Shown one piece after another: positions 1 to 8,819 of a stretch of 64,000 nucleotides of DNA; within the stretch, counting starts at the first letter, position 1, and each line of letters begins with the position of its first letter. The translations under genes and the position numbers were made by a program. The notes below the pieces were generated by a model that saw nothing but the letters and a program-made list of their open reading frames with translations, made no database searches and was not told where the DNA came from. Source of the DNA: PVC group bacterium (GTDB lineage Bacteria > Verrucomicrobiota > Kiritimatiellia > CAIKKV01 > CAITUY01); assembly GCA_945870225.1 (NCBI GenBank), contig CAMBRF010000004.1:62001-126000 (forward strand), read 5' to 3'.

Positions 1-191
1 TGCATGGACGGCTGAACTCATGGTGTGTCTATATATCAATCATGGAACCATATGTCAAACAACGACGGATAGCACCGAATCATCTCTTAAGCGTAGGCCG
101 GCCAACATCTTGACCTCGGCATGACCAAAGGATTAGGTTAGCCGCACAAATCACAAGCCATGACTTTCATGATTTTCCACAAGGAATGATG

Positions 192-1766
192 ATGACTCCA
201 CCAACTGCTCCGTTAACTCTCTTTCATATGGATTTTAATTTTACCTGCCTGCCAGCCCCGTATATCCGCCGCTGGCTCGAGAAACTGGCCGGCATGGGAT
301 ACACCGGCATCCTGTGGGAACTTGAGGATAAAGTCCGTTGGGAAACCTGCCCCGAATGTGTCTGGCCGGAAGCCCTGTCAAAAGCGGAATTCCGTGAAAT
401 TCTGAACTTTACCGCAAGCCTGGGTTTGGAATCCATCCCCCTCCTCCAAACCATCGGGCACGGTGAATACGTGTTGCTGCAGGAAAAATACCGATCCTTC
501 CGGGAGCTGCCCGACGAGCATACCTGCTACTGCACCTCACGCCCCGAAGTCCGATCGTTCCTTAAGAAATGGATCGAAGAGTATCTGGACCTCTTTGGTA
601 ATATCCGCTACTTCCATCTCGGCGGCGATGAAGCCTATGCCTTTGCCACCTGCCCCGAATGTGTACTCCGGGCGGGGGCACAGGGCCGCAACCAGCTCTA
701 TGCGGAACATATCCGCGATCTCGCCGGGCCCATCCTCGCCCGCGGTGTCCGTCCCGGAATCTGGAGCGACATGGTGCTCCACCATCCCGAGGAGATGAAT
801 CAGATTCCAAAGGATTTTGTCATCTGGGACTGGAACTACTGGAGTTATGACCAACCCAACGCGCAGACCCGCGTCTGGGGCTATGGCTGTATTACCAAGG
901 ATCAACTGACGCCGCACATCCGGGACCTATATCCCCAGATCACCGATGCCGACGACAATCTGGTCCCCTTCTATACTTCCGATTTTCTCAAGGCCGCCGG
1001 TTTTGACGTCATCCTTTGCTCCACGTCGCGCTCATCCGGCGACAGCGTCTTCTGCCCCGACTTCGAGGTCCATTATCAAAACGTGGCCGGTGTCGCGCGC
1101 CATACGGTGCGCTCCGGCCTGCTTGGCCAATGTGTCACCAGCTGGGCGATCCGTTTGAATCCGTTTGAAACCCAGGACCTTATTCTCAGGCTGGCCCCGC
1201 AGGCGCTGCGCCATCCCGACAAAACGCCGCACGAGTTGTTGACGGAAATCGGCACAGAACTCTTCGGCACAAACCCCGCCCCCTTTCTTAAAGCCATCCT
1301 TGCCCTCAGCAAGGGTTTCCCCGGGGCCGGCACGGGAATCACGGCCATTCAATGGTCGCGCGGCAAAGACTCCCGCCCCGCACCGCCGAACCATATTTCC
1401 CAACTGATCACCACGCTCAAACGAGAGCGCCCGACCGAACTCGACGCCCTGCGAGAAAAGCAACGGCAGGCTACCGAATCCTTCCCGCCTGCCCTGGTAG
1501 AACTTGTTGCTTTCCTCAACTCGGCCACGCGTGGATTTGAACACCTTGAACCCTGGCTGACCGCTGGGCATTTTCAGATTCAACACGCCAGGTTGGCGTC
1601 CCTTATTCTCAATGGGCAAGCCAATCCGTCCCTTATCCCCTGGGCACGCTGCCTGAAACGCCGCTACACCGAGTGGCTTGCCTGCAGCGAGACACCCCAA
1701 AGCGCCGCCAAGAATGCCAGCCTGCTGTACGACTGCCTGATCGAGTTCTGCGCATCATGCGAATAA
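192..1766 (+). CDS. GH20-type beta-N-acetylhexosaminidase-like glycoside hydrolase
   Basis: About 525 residues without a signal peptide, so probably cytoplasmic. The first 330 residues look like a family 20 TIM barrel: an early 'GYTGILWELEDK' strand and, near residue 140, the motif HLGGDE, whose Asp-Glu pair is the substrate-assisted catalytic dyad in GH20 hexosaminidases. The C-terminal 200 residues are helical and not recognised. Three ATG codons stand in a row at 186, 189 and 192; the AAGGA at 181-185 gives a normal 6-base spacing only to the third, which I chose. Likely role is removal of terminal amino sugars from glycans. Substrate is not readable from sequence. A non-catalytic or differently specific GH20 relative is possible. 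Confidence 0.8.
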   Translation: MTPPTAPLTLFHMDFNFTCLPAPYIRRWLEKLAGMGYTGILWELEDKVRWETCPECVWPEALSKAEFREILNFTASLGLESIPLLQTIGHGEYVLLQEKYRSFRELPDEHTCYCTSRPEVRSFLKKWIEEYLDLFGNIRYFHLGGDEAYAFATCPECVLRAGAQGRNQLYAEHIRDLAGPILARGVRPGIWSDMVLHHPEEMNQIPKDFVIWDWNYWSYDQPNAQTRVWGYGCITKDQLTPHIRDLYPQITDADDNLVPFYTSDFLKAAGFDVILCSTSRSSGDSVFCPDFEVHYQNVAGVARHTVRSGLLGQCVTSWAIRLNPFETQDLILRLAPQALRHPDKTPHELLTEIGTELFGTNPAPFLKAILALSKGFPGAGTGITAIQWSRGKDSRPAPPNHISQLITTLKRERPTELDALREKQRQATESFPPALVELVAFLNSATRGFEHLEPWLTAGHFQIQHARLASLILNGQANPSLIPWARCLKRRYTEWLACSETPQSAAKNASLLYDCLIEFCASCE

Positions 1767-1945
1767 GACCGCCCTACGGGGCGCGCAAACAGTCACCGCT
1801 CAACCAGGAAAGGCCGACGCCTGTCTACAAAGAGCAGGGGTGGATGAAGAATCTTTCACCCTTCATATTTATAAAATCATCTTGCATAACCTCTTTTCAT
1901 CGTGTCAAATGCGCCCGATTAACCGACCCGAAGGAATAGCCACTT

Positions 1946-3652
1946 ATGCGTTGGACCCAGACCTTGATATCAACCCTGCGTGATGCACCGCAGGATGCCG
2001 AGATCCCCAGTCACAAGTTGATGATACGAGCCAGCCTGATCATGAAACTGGGCGGTGGCCTGTACACCTTCCTCCCCCTCGGATTGAAAGCGCTGCGCAA
2101 GGTGGAACGTATTGTCCGCGAGGAAATGGACCGCGCCGGGGCACTGGAAGTGCTCATGCCCGCCCTTCAACCGCGCGAAATCTGGGACCAGTCCGGTCGT
2201 TACGAAGTACTGCGCGACGGCATGTTCAAGATCCGGGACCGGCAGGATCGCGAAATGGTTCTGGGCCCCACCCATGAGGAGGTCATTACTGATCTCGCCG
2301 CCCGGCAGATCAACTCCTATCGCCAGCTGCCCAAAACCTTCTACCAGATCCAGACGAAGTTCCGGGACGAAATTCGGCCTCGTTTCGGCCTGATGCGGGC
2401 CAAGGAATTCAGCATGAAGGACGCCTACAGCTTCGATGTGAGCTGGGAGGCCGCCGACGCCAGTTACCAGGCCATGTACGATGCCTACGTCCGCATCTTC
2501 GCGCGTTGCGGCCTCGCCACCAAGGTCGTGGAGGCCGATACCGGCGCTATGGGCGGCAATTTCTCGCACGAGTTCATGGTCCTGGCCGATGCCGGCGAAG
2601 ATGGACTGGCGGAGTGCGAAGGCTGCACCTACGCCGCCAACCTCGAACGCGCCGAACGCGCGACGCCCGCGCGCGATCCGGAGACCACCCCTCAACACCC
2701 TGAAGCGGTGGTCACGCCCGGTAAAAAGACCATTGAGGAAGTCTCCGCCTTCCTGAAACTCACCCCGGACCGCCTGATTAAAACCCTCATCTACCTGGCC
2801 AATGGGAAACCGATAGCCGTGCTCGTGCCCGGCGACCGCGATTTGAACGAACACAAACTGGCCCGCGCCCTCGGGGGCGTCACCCTGCAAATGGCTGATG
2901 ACCAGACCATTGCCAAGGTCACCGGGGCCCCGGTCGGGTTTTCCGGACCGGTCGGATTGAAGATTCCGGTGTACGCCGATCTCGACCTCAAGACCCCGCG
3001 CGTCGCTGCGGTCGGCGCGAACGTCGCCGACACCCATCTCCGCAACGTCCTCCTCAACCGGGATGCCTCGGTGACCGAGTTTTACGACCTGGTGATTGTC
3101 CGCGAAGGCGATGCCTGCCCCCGCTGCGGCAAGCGCCTGCGCGAGAAACGCGGCATCGAAGTCGGGCATGTCTTCAAGTTGGGAACCAAATACAGCAAGA
3201 CCTTCGATGCCGGCTATCTCGATGCCGACGGCAACCGTCAGATCAGCGTGATGGGCTGCTACGGCATCGGCGTGACCCGAACCTTACAGGCCATCATTGA
3301 ACAGAGCCATGACGCCAACGGCATCATCTGGCCCTTGTCCGTGGCCCCCTATCAAGTTTGCCTGGTGGTCCCGAATACCCAGCACGCCGAGAGCGTACGG
3401 GTGGCCGAGGACTTCCTCAAAACGCTTGAGGCGCAGGGTGTGGATGTGCTCTTTGATGATCGCGATGAGCGGCCTGGCGTAAAATTCAAGGATGCCGATC
3501 TTCTGGGAATCCCGATCCGTGTTGTGGTCAGCGAGCGTTCACTCGCCGACGGTAAAGTTGAAATCAAGCTGCGGACCGAAGCGGATAAAAAGATGATCCC
3601 CCTTGCCGACGCAGTGGCTTTTGTTGAATCCATCATCCGAGGAGAGAAGTAG
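1946..3652 (+). CDS. proS: Prolyl-tRNA synthetase
   Basis: Charges tRNA-Pro with proline in the cytoplasm. The 568 residues match the bacterial long form (about 570). Class II motif 1 is near residue 45-75 (FLPLGLKALRKVER), motif 2 at 135-160 (FRDEIRPRFGLMRAKEFSMK), and motif 3 near 435 (GIGVTRTLQAIIEQ). Between motifs 2 and 3, residues about 240-390 form the YbaK-like editing domain that clears mischarged alanine. The C-terminal part is the anticodon-binding domain. An AAGGA lies 10 bases upstream of the ATG. The HU-like gene starts three bases after the stop, so the two are probably co-transcribed. Confidence 0.97.
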   Translation: MRWTQTLISTLRDAPQDAEIPSHKLMIRASLIMKLGGGLYTFLPLGLKALRKVERIVREEMDRAGALEVLMPALQPREIWDQSGRYEVLRDGMFKIRDRQDREMVLGPTHEEVITDLAARQINSYRQLPKTFYQIQTKFRDEIRPRFGLMRAKEFSMKDAYSFDVSWEAADASYQAMYDAYVRIFARCGLATKVVEADTGAMGGNFSHEFMVLADAGEDGLAECEGCTYAANLERAERATPARDPETTPQHPEAVVTPGKKTIEEVSAFLKLTPDRLIKTLIYLANGKPIAVLVPGDRDLNEHKLARALGGVTLQMADDQTIAKVTGAPVGFSGPVGLKIPVYADLDLKTPRVAAVGANVADTHLRNVLLNRDASVTEFYDLVIVREGDACPRCGKRLREKRGIEVGHVFKLGTKYSKTFDAGYLDADGNRQISVMGCYGIGVTRTLQAIIEQSHDANGIIWPLSVAPYQVCLVVPNTQHAESVRVAEDFLKTLEAQGVDVLFDDRDERPGVKFKDADLLGIPIRVVVSERSLADGKVEIKLRTEADKKMIPLADAVAFVESIIRGEK

Positions 3653-3654
3653 TC

Positions 3655-3936
3655 ATGACCAAACGTGAACTCGTCGTCCGCATCTCAAACGAAACCAACC
3701 TCACCCAGCAGGAGGTTTTCGCCGTCGTCCAGAAGACTCTCGACTACGTTACGGAAAGCCTGGTCAAGGGAGAAACCGTGGAGTTCCGTGATTTCGGCGT
3801 CTTCGAAATCAAGGTCCGCAAACCCCGCATCGGGCGTAATCCGAACAAGCCGGCCAACACCGTCACCATCCCGGAGCGCAGGGTCGTCAAGTTTAAGGCC
3901 GGCAAGGAAATGAAATCCCGCGTTCTGAAGAGCTAG
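3655..3936 (+). CDS. HU/IHF-family DNA-binding protein
   Basis: A 93-residue histone-like protein. The N-terminal helices (TKRELVVRISNETNLTQQEV) give the dimerisation body and the segment around residues 55-75 (RIGRNPNKPANTVTIP) is the DNA-bending beta arm with the conserved Arg-Asn-Pro tip. The form could be HU or IHF; the 'TKRELV' start and basic tail do not decide. The ribosome site GGAGAGAAG lies across the proS stop, which indicates translational coupling, and hisS follows six bases later. Confidence 0.93.
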   Translation: MTKRELVVRISNETNLTQQEVFAVVQKTLDYVTESLVKGETVEFRDFGVFEIKVRKPRIGRNPNKPANTVTIPERRVVKFKAGKEMKSRVLKS

Positions 3937-3942
3937 ACCGCC

Positions 3943-5220
3943 ATGCCTGACCCCATTGTCTTTACGCCGCCGCGTGGCATGCGTGATTTCTATCCGGAGG
4001 ATATGGCCCTCCGGAACACCATCTTCGAAGCGTGGATCGCCGCCGCGCGCCGGTTCGGCTTCGAGCAGTACGATGCCTGCGTGGTTGAAAGCCTCGATCT
4101 TCTTAAACGCAAGGGCGGCGAGGAAATCGTCGACCAGATCTACACCTTCAAGGACAAGAGCGACCGCGACCTGGCCCTGCGGGCCGAAATGACCCCCACC
4201 CTGGCCCGCATGATCGTCGCCCGGCAAAACGAGCTGGCCTTCCCGATCAAGTGGTTCACCGTGGCCCAGTGTTTCCGCTACGAACGCATGACGCGGGGGC
4301 GCAAACGCGAGCATTATCAGTGGAATCTCGACATCGTCGGCGAACCTTCGGTGATGGCTGAAGCCGAGGTGATCGCGACCGCGGTCCAGGCCCTCAGGCT
4401 GCTGGGCCTGAATCCCGACGACGTCAGGGTGCACGTCAACAGCCGTGAAGTGCTGGCGGATATTCTGATCAAGCTCGGCATCCCCCGTGATCACCACGCC
4501 GCCACCTTTCTGGCCCTTGATAAACGCGGCAAACTGCCCGACGAGGAAATTTCCGCGCTGCTTAAGCTCAACGGACTGGATCAAACCCATATCGATTCGG
4601 TGTTCACCCTCCTCAAGATCAAGACCCTGGATGAACTGAAGGCCACGCTGGGAGAGCCCACGCCGGCGCTGGAGCGCCTGCTGGCGTTTTTCGAGCTGAT
4701 GAAAAGTTATGGCGCCGCCGACATGATTACGTTTGATATCTCCGTCATCCGCGGGCTCGGTTATTACACCGGCATCGTGTTCGAGGGATTCGATACCGCC
4801 CACAGCCTGCGCGCCATTTTCGGCGGGGGCCGGTACGACAACCTCCTGAGCGACATCGGCGGCAAACCGGCCACCGCGGTCGGGCTCGGCTTCGGGGACG
4901 TGGTCATTGCGGAACTCCTCGCCGACAAGGGGATCCTGCCCCCGGCCTCCCCGCAACGCGATGTGGCCGTGGCCTTCATGGATGACGCCCAGCGGCTGGC
5001 CGCGTTGCAAATCACCCGCACCCTGCGCGAGTCGGGCGTCAACGTGGATATCGGCCTCCACCCGGAAAAACCGAAGAACTTTTTCGGCCGTGCCGGAAAA
5101 GGCGGATTCCGGCGCGCCATTCTGATCGGACCTGACGACCTCACCCGTGGCACGGTTCGCATCAAAACTCTGGCAGACCGGACCGAAACGGAAATGAGTC
5201 TCACAGCCCTCCCCTCATAA
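3943..5220 (+). CDS. hisS: Histidyl-tRNA synthetase
   Basis: Charges tRNA-His. The 425 residues match the family length. Class II motif 1 (RGMRDFYPEDM) is at the N-terminus, motif 2 with the catalytic arginine near residue 110-130 (RYERMTRGRKREHYQW), and the two histidine-specific signatures follow: RGLGYYTGIVFE near 268 and GGGRYDNL near 290. The last 100 residues are the anticodon-binding domain. It follows the HU gene by six bases in the same run as proS, so two synthetases and a nucleoid protein share a probable transcript. Confidence 0.97.
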   Translation: MPDPIVFTPPRGMRDFYPEDMALRNTIFEAWIAAARRFGFEQYDACVVESLDLLKRKGGEEIVDQIYTFKDKSDRDLALRAEMTPTLARMIVARQNELAFPIKWFTVAQCFRYERMTRGRKREHYQWNLDIVGEPSVMAEAEVIATAVQALRLLGLNPDDVRVHVNSREVLADILIKLGIPRDHHAATFLALDKRGKLPDEEISALLKLNGLDQTHIDSVFTLLKIKTLDELKATLGEPTPALERLLAFFELMKSYGAADMITFDISVIRGLGYYTGIVFEGFDTAHSLRAIFGGGRYDNLLSDIGGKPATAVGLGFGDVVIAELLADKGILPPASPQRDVAVAFMDDAQRLAALQITRTLRESGVNVDIGLHPEKPKNFFGRAGKGGFRRAILIGPDDLTRGTVRIKTLADRTETEMSLTALPS

Positions 5221-5245
5221 GTTCAGGTTTCCGATCACTCTCCCC

Positions 5246-5869
5246 ATGAAAATCCGAACTCTGGCCGTAGGAAATTTCGCCGCAAATTGTTTCATCCTGT
5301 CCGGCGAGGAGAACCATGCCCTCGTCATCGACCCCGGTGATGATCCGGACCAGATCGAGAGGATCTTACGGGACAACCGTCTCGTTGTGGTAGCCTACCT
5401 GATTACCCACGGGCATATGGACCATATCTCCGCCCTGGCGGAGATGGAGCAAAGGATCCCCGCCCCCGTCGGCATTCATCCGGCGGACGCCGCATGGGCC
5501 TTTGGCGGGGCCAACCAGATGCCACCCTGGTATGGAACCCCGAAGCGACCGGGGAATCTCCACCGCTCCTTCACCGATAACCAGGACTGGACCGACTTCG
5601 GCATGCACTACCGGGTGCTGGCCACGCCGGGACATACACCGGGCGGCGTCTGCTTGTACTTTCCCGGCGCGAAGGTCATCTTCACAGGCGACACGCTATT
5701 TGCCGGTTCGGTCGGCCGCACCGACTTTCCCGGCGGCGATGAAGGGGCCCTGAATCAATCGCTGCACCGCCTGGCGCAATTGCCGGACGAGACTGTTGTG
5801 TTCGCCGGGCACGGCCCGCAAACCACGATCGGGCAGGAAAAGAAAACGAATCGCTTCATGCGAGCTTGA
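5246..5869 (+). CDS. Metallo-beta-lactamase-fold hydrolase, glyoxalase II-like
   Basis: A 207-residue binuclear metal hydrolase. The zinc motif THGHMDH is near residue 53-60; further metal ligands are in the 'TPGHTPGG' loop (about 132), GDTLFAG (about 152) and the final GHGP (about 192). Family members cleave thioesters such as S-lactoylglutathione or act on other esters; this short form lacks the glutathione-binding helical domain of true glyoxalase II, so the substrate is open. It ends 22 bases from the stop of the converging rlmB. Confidence 0.88.
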   Translation: MKIRTLAVGNFAANCFILSGEENHALVIDPGDDPDQIERILRDNRLVVVAYLITHGHMDHISALAEMEQRIPAPVGIHPADAAWAFGGANQMPPWYGTPKRPGNLHRSFTDNQDWTDFGMHYRVLATPGHTPGGVCLYFPGAKVIFTGDTLFAGSVGRTDFPGGDEGALNQSLHRLAQLPDETVVFAGHGPQTTIGQEKKTNRFMRA

Positions 5870-5891
5870 GACCGCAAGGCGGACCACGTGA

Positions 5892-6671
5892 TCAGGAATC
5901 GCGCTGGCGCCGCGCTTCGTAGAAAAAAACCGAGGCTGCCACGGCGGCATTCAACGAACCAATCCGGCCCGTCTGGGGGATACCCACTCTCGCATCGCAG
6001 CGCGCCAGGAGTTCCGGGCTTACCCCATGCCCTTCATTCCCGATGATCACGACCGAGCCCCGGACAAAATCGTGGTGCTTCAAAACAGACTCCGCCTTCT
6101 CGCTGGCCGCCACCACCTGCCAACCCCGCCCCTGCAAGCGCTGGACCAATCCTTCCAGCTCCGCCACCCTGACGATCGGAAGCCGGTTCACCGCCCCGGC
6201 GGAACTCCGCACCACCATGCTCGTCACACCGACCTGGCCGGTTTCGGCAATGAACAGGGCATCCACGCCAAACACCTCGGCCGAACGGACGATCGCGCCA
6301 AAATTAAAAGGATCCTGAATGCCATCCAAAATGACACATAACGGGGCGGGCGGCAGCCCGGCCAGGACACTGGCTTCATCCCCATAGGGAAAATCGGTCA
6401 TGCGGGCCAGATACCCCTGATGCTCAGCCGTGTGACACAGGCGGGTCAATACACCGGGATCATCTGTCCGAGGGGTCACACCCATTTTGGCCGCCAAACC
6501 GGCTGCGGATTCAGCCTGGTCAGGCGGGAGGGTTGAGGAAAAATACAGGTCCAGGATCGGCCACCGGCCCGCCGCCAGGGTCTCGATTACGGCGTTCCGG
6601 CCCCAGATCCAACACTTCTGATGACTACCGAGAAGTTTCGACTTCCCTTTACTGCGACTGTGGCGTTGCAT
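5892..6671 (-). CDS. rlmB: TrmH/SpoU-family 23S rRNA 2'-O-ribose methyltransferase (RlmB-like)
   Basis: A SPOUT-fold methyltransferase, most like RlmB, which methylates guanosine 2251 of 23S rRNA. The N-terminal substrate-binding domain begins at WIWGRNAVIETL; the SPOUT signatures are ILDGIQDPFNFGAIVRSAE, VIIGNEGHGVSP and the closing IGSLNAAVAASVFFYEA, which forms the knot that binds S-adenosylmethionine. The frame stays open upstream to a TTG at 6707, but the ATG at 6671 just before a short basic leader is a more ordinary start. It follows the OmpH-like gene closely, so the two are likely co-transcribed. Confidence 0.9.
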   Translation of the reverse strand: MQRHSRSKGKSKLLGSHQKCWIWGRNAVIETLAAGRWPILDLYFSSTLPPDQAESAAGLAAKMGVTPRTDDPGVLTRLCHTAEHQGYLARMTDFPYGDEASVLAGLPPAPLCVILDGIQDPFNFGAIVRSAEVFGVDALFIAETGQVGVTSMVVRSSAGAVNRLPIVRVAELEGLVQRLQGRGWQVVAASEKAESVLKHHDFVRGSVVIIGNEGHGVSPELLARCDARVGIPQTGRIGSLNAAVAASVFFYEARRQRDS

Positions 6672-6712
6672 ACGTGAGCGCCCTATCCCGCCCTGTGGCG
6701 CCTCCAAATAAA

Positions 6713-7306
6713 CTAGCGTCGCGGTGACGGTTTGCCACCCAGCGCGGGGTCAATCAACGGATAATCCTTCTCGAACGCCGACTTGGCTTCCTTGATCACA
6801 TCGTCGGTAATGTCGGCCTTGTTTCGCACATAAAGCACGCTCGGTCCGGAATACAGGACCACATCCACCCGCCGCTTCTGGGCCGCTTTCGCCACGGCAG
6901 GCTGCAAGCGGCGGCGGAACGTCGCGACCACTCCGGACTCGAAAGACTGGAGCGCGGACTGGATGGGGGCCAAGGCTTCCTGAAACTGGGCATTGGCAGC
7001 CTTGACCTGAGATTGAATCTTCTCCCGGTCCACCGGGGTCCGGGCGTTGTCCAGTTTCTCCTTCAAGCCATTCATCCGTGTGTTGTAGGCCGTCAGCAGG
7101 GCACTTCCTTTGATAAAAGGCTCAAGTTTGGCCCGTTCCTTCTCAATCTTCTGCTGCATGCCCAGCTCCTTGAAGACCCGATCGATATCCAGAACCGCGA
7201 CCTTGTGGGGATTCATATACAGCACGCTGAACCCAAGAATGAGAATCAGCACCAGAACGTAGATGACTTCATACCAACGAATCTTCCGTCTTTCATTCAT
7301 TTCCAT
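6713..7306 (-). CDS. OmpH/Skp-like protein with N-terminal membrane anchor
   Basis: 197 residues. After a short basic start there is one hydrophobic helix (about residues 13-30) with no clear cleavage site, so the protein looks anchored with its body in the periplasm. The 'KVAVLDIDRVFKELG' strand followed by a long charged helical stretch is the Skp/OmpH pattern: trimeric periplasmic chaperones that hold unfolded outer-membrane proteins. The usual gene neighbours bamA and lpxD are absent, and the anchor is atypical, so the role is inferred. GAGGG lies just before the ATG. Confidence 0.75.
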   Translation of the reverse strand: MEMNERRKIRWYEVIYVLVLILILGFSVLYMNPHKVAVLDIDRVFKELGMQQKIEKERAKLEPFIKGSALLTAYNTRMNGLKEKLDNARTPVDREKIQSQVKAANAQFQEALAPIQSALQSFESGVVATFRRRLQPAVAKAAQKRRVDVVLYSGPSVLYVRNKADITDDVIKEAKSAFEKDYPLIDPALGGKPSPRR

Positions 7307-7356
7307 AATTCCCTCGCCCGGTTAATGTTATACGTCTGGGTTCCAAACTGTCAGCA

Positions 7357-7384
7357 AGTATACAGAATCGAAAGCGCTTGGCAA
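7357..7384 (-). promoter_or_regulatory. Sigma70-type promoter for the OmpH-like gene and rlmB
   Basis: On the minus strand TTGCCA (7384-7379) and TATACT (7362-7357) are separated by 16 bases, about 50 bases before the ATG. It is divergent from the nusA promoter some 60 bases away. Confidence 0.55.
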
Positions 7385-7420
7385 GAGACCCGAACGATTC
7401 GGCCTATCCGTCAATACCTC

Positions 7421-7449
7421 TTGACCCTTTGCACTTGCCGACCTATATT
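7421..7449 (+). promoter_or_regulatory. Sigma70-type promoter for the nusA-infB operon
   Basis: TTGACC (7421-7426) and TATATT (7444-7449) are spaced by exactly 17 bases, about 85 bases ahead of nusA. It is one of the best sigma70 matches in the window and would drive nusA through at least ribF. Confidence 0.65.
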
Positions 7450-7535
7450 ACTGACCTTTGTCGGAAAGCGCGTTTCGTGCAGAGTGGGTTAATCCCACTC
7501 TTTTATGTATGGACGCAACGTTCAGAGGGTGAACT

Positions 7536-8819
7536 ATGAATGGCGAATTAGTAGCAGTATTAAGTTATTTGGAAAAAGAGCGGGGAATCGACCGGGAAAC
7601 CCTCTTTGTCATGGTCGAGAATGCGCTTCTTTCAGCTTCCCGTAAGAGCGTGGGTCCTGCCAAGGAACTTAGAATCCAGATGGATCGTAAGACCTGTGAT
7701 ATCAAGGCTTTCGCTACAGTTGACGTAGTGGAAACGGTCGTCTCTAAACATGATGAAATCAGCCTCCATGATGCTCGCCGGATCAAGCCGGCGTGCAAGC
7801 TGGGCGATGCGATAGAAATCGAGGTCACCCCTCAGAATTTTGGCCGCATTGCCGCCCAGACCGCTAAACAGGCCATTTTACAGAAGATCCGCCAGGCCGA
7901 GCGGAATGTCGTTTATGAGGAATATCGCGACCGGGTCGGTGATATTGTCAGCGGCACTATCCGGCGCTTTGAGCGTAGCGACATTGTGGTAGACCTCGGG
8001 CGGGCCGAGGCGATCATGCCGTCCAAGGAGCGGATCACCACGGAAATCTATCAGGTGGGGGACCAGATCCGCGCGCTTGTGCTGGCGGTCCAGGATAATA
8101 TGGGCGGGCCGGGCATTCTGCTTTCACGCAGTCATCCCGATTTTATCCGCCGCCTCTTCGAGCTTGAGGTGGCCGAGATTTCCGACGAGACGGTTGAGAT
8201 CAAGGGGATCGCCCGCGAGGCGGGGTTCCGGTCCAAAATCGCCGTGATCTCGCATGACGCCAAGGTTGATCCCGTCGGGGCCTGTGTGGGCATGCGCGGC
8301 GTGCGCGTCAAAAATATCGTCCGCGAACTGTCAGGGGAGAAGATTGATATCGTGCGCTGGAGCGATGATGTCAAAACCTACGTGACCAATGCGCTTTCGC
8401 CAGCCAAGCTCTCCAAGGTTGAGATCGACCCCGACCGGCCGAATGTGGTCCATGTGACCACCGAGGCGGATCAGCTCTCGCTGGCGATCGGCAAGCGCGG
8501 GCAGAATGTCCGCTTATCATCCAAGCTGCTTGGATTGAAGATTGACGTACAGAAGGATGAAGGCAATGTAACCTTCGAAGAAAAGGTGGCCCGCGCGATC
8601 GAACAGCTTGCCGGTGTCCCAGGAATCGGGCAAGAACACGCCGAGAAGCTGGTTCAAGCCGGATTCCTGAACATAGAGGGCATTCTGGCCGCCGAGGTCG
8701 CGGACCTTGAGGCCACGGGTGTATTTGACAGCGAAACCGCCAAGGTGATATTTGAGTCCGCCGCGGCAGTGCAACAGAACGAACAGGAAAAGGCTGGACC
8801 GATCCATGAGAGTGCATGA
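7536..8819 (+). CDS. nusA: Transcription termination/antitermination factor NusA
   Basis: Binds RNA polymerase and controls pausing, termination and antitermination. The 427 residues show the N-terminal polymerase-binding domain (1-125), an S1 domain around 135-200 (VGDIVSGTIRRFERSDIVVD), and two KH domains at about 205-350 (VGACVGMRGVRVKNI; LAIGKRGQNVRLSSKL). The tail contains a helix-hairpin-helix segment (LAGVPGIGQEHAEKLVQAGF). GAGGGTG precedes the ATG. The stop overlaps the start of infB by 14 bases, so infB translation is coupled, the usual nusA-infB arrangement. Confidence 0.97.
   Translation: MNGELVAVLSYLEKERGIDRETLFVMVENALLSASRKSVGPAKELRIQMDRKTCDIKAFATVDVVETVVSKHDEISLHDARRIKPACKLGDAIEIEVTPQNFGRIAAQTAKQAILQKIRQAERNVVYEEYRDRVGDIVSGTIRRFERSDIVVDLGRAEAIMPSKERITTEIYQVGDQIRALVLAVQDNMGGPGILLSRSHPDFIRRLFELEVAEISDETVEIKGIAREAGFRSKIAVISHDAKVDPVGACVGMRGVRVKNIVRELSGEKIDIVRWSDDVKTYVTNALSPAKLSKVEIDPDRPNVVHVTTEADQLSLAIGKRGQNVRLSSKLLGLKIDVQKDEGNVTFEEKVARAIEQLAGVPGIGQEHAEKLVQAGFLNIEGILAAEVADLEATGVFDSETAKVIFESAAAVQQNEQEKAGPIHESA

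Noticed and set aside
3685-5061. A 458-residue open frame on the minus strand
   Set aside because: It is antisense to the HU gene and hisS and contains no family signature.
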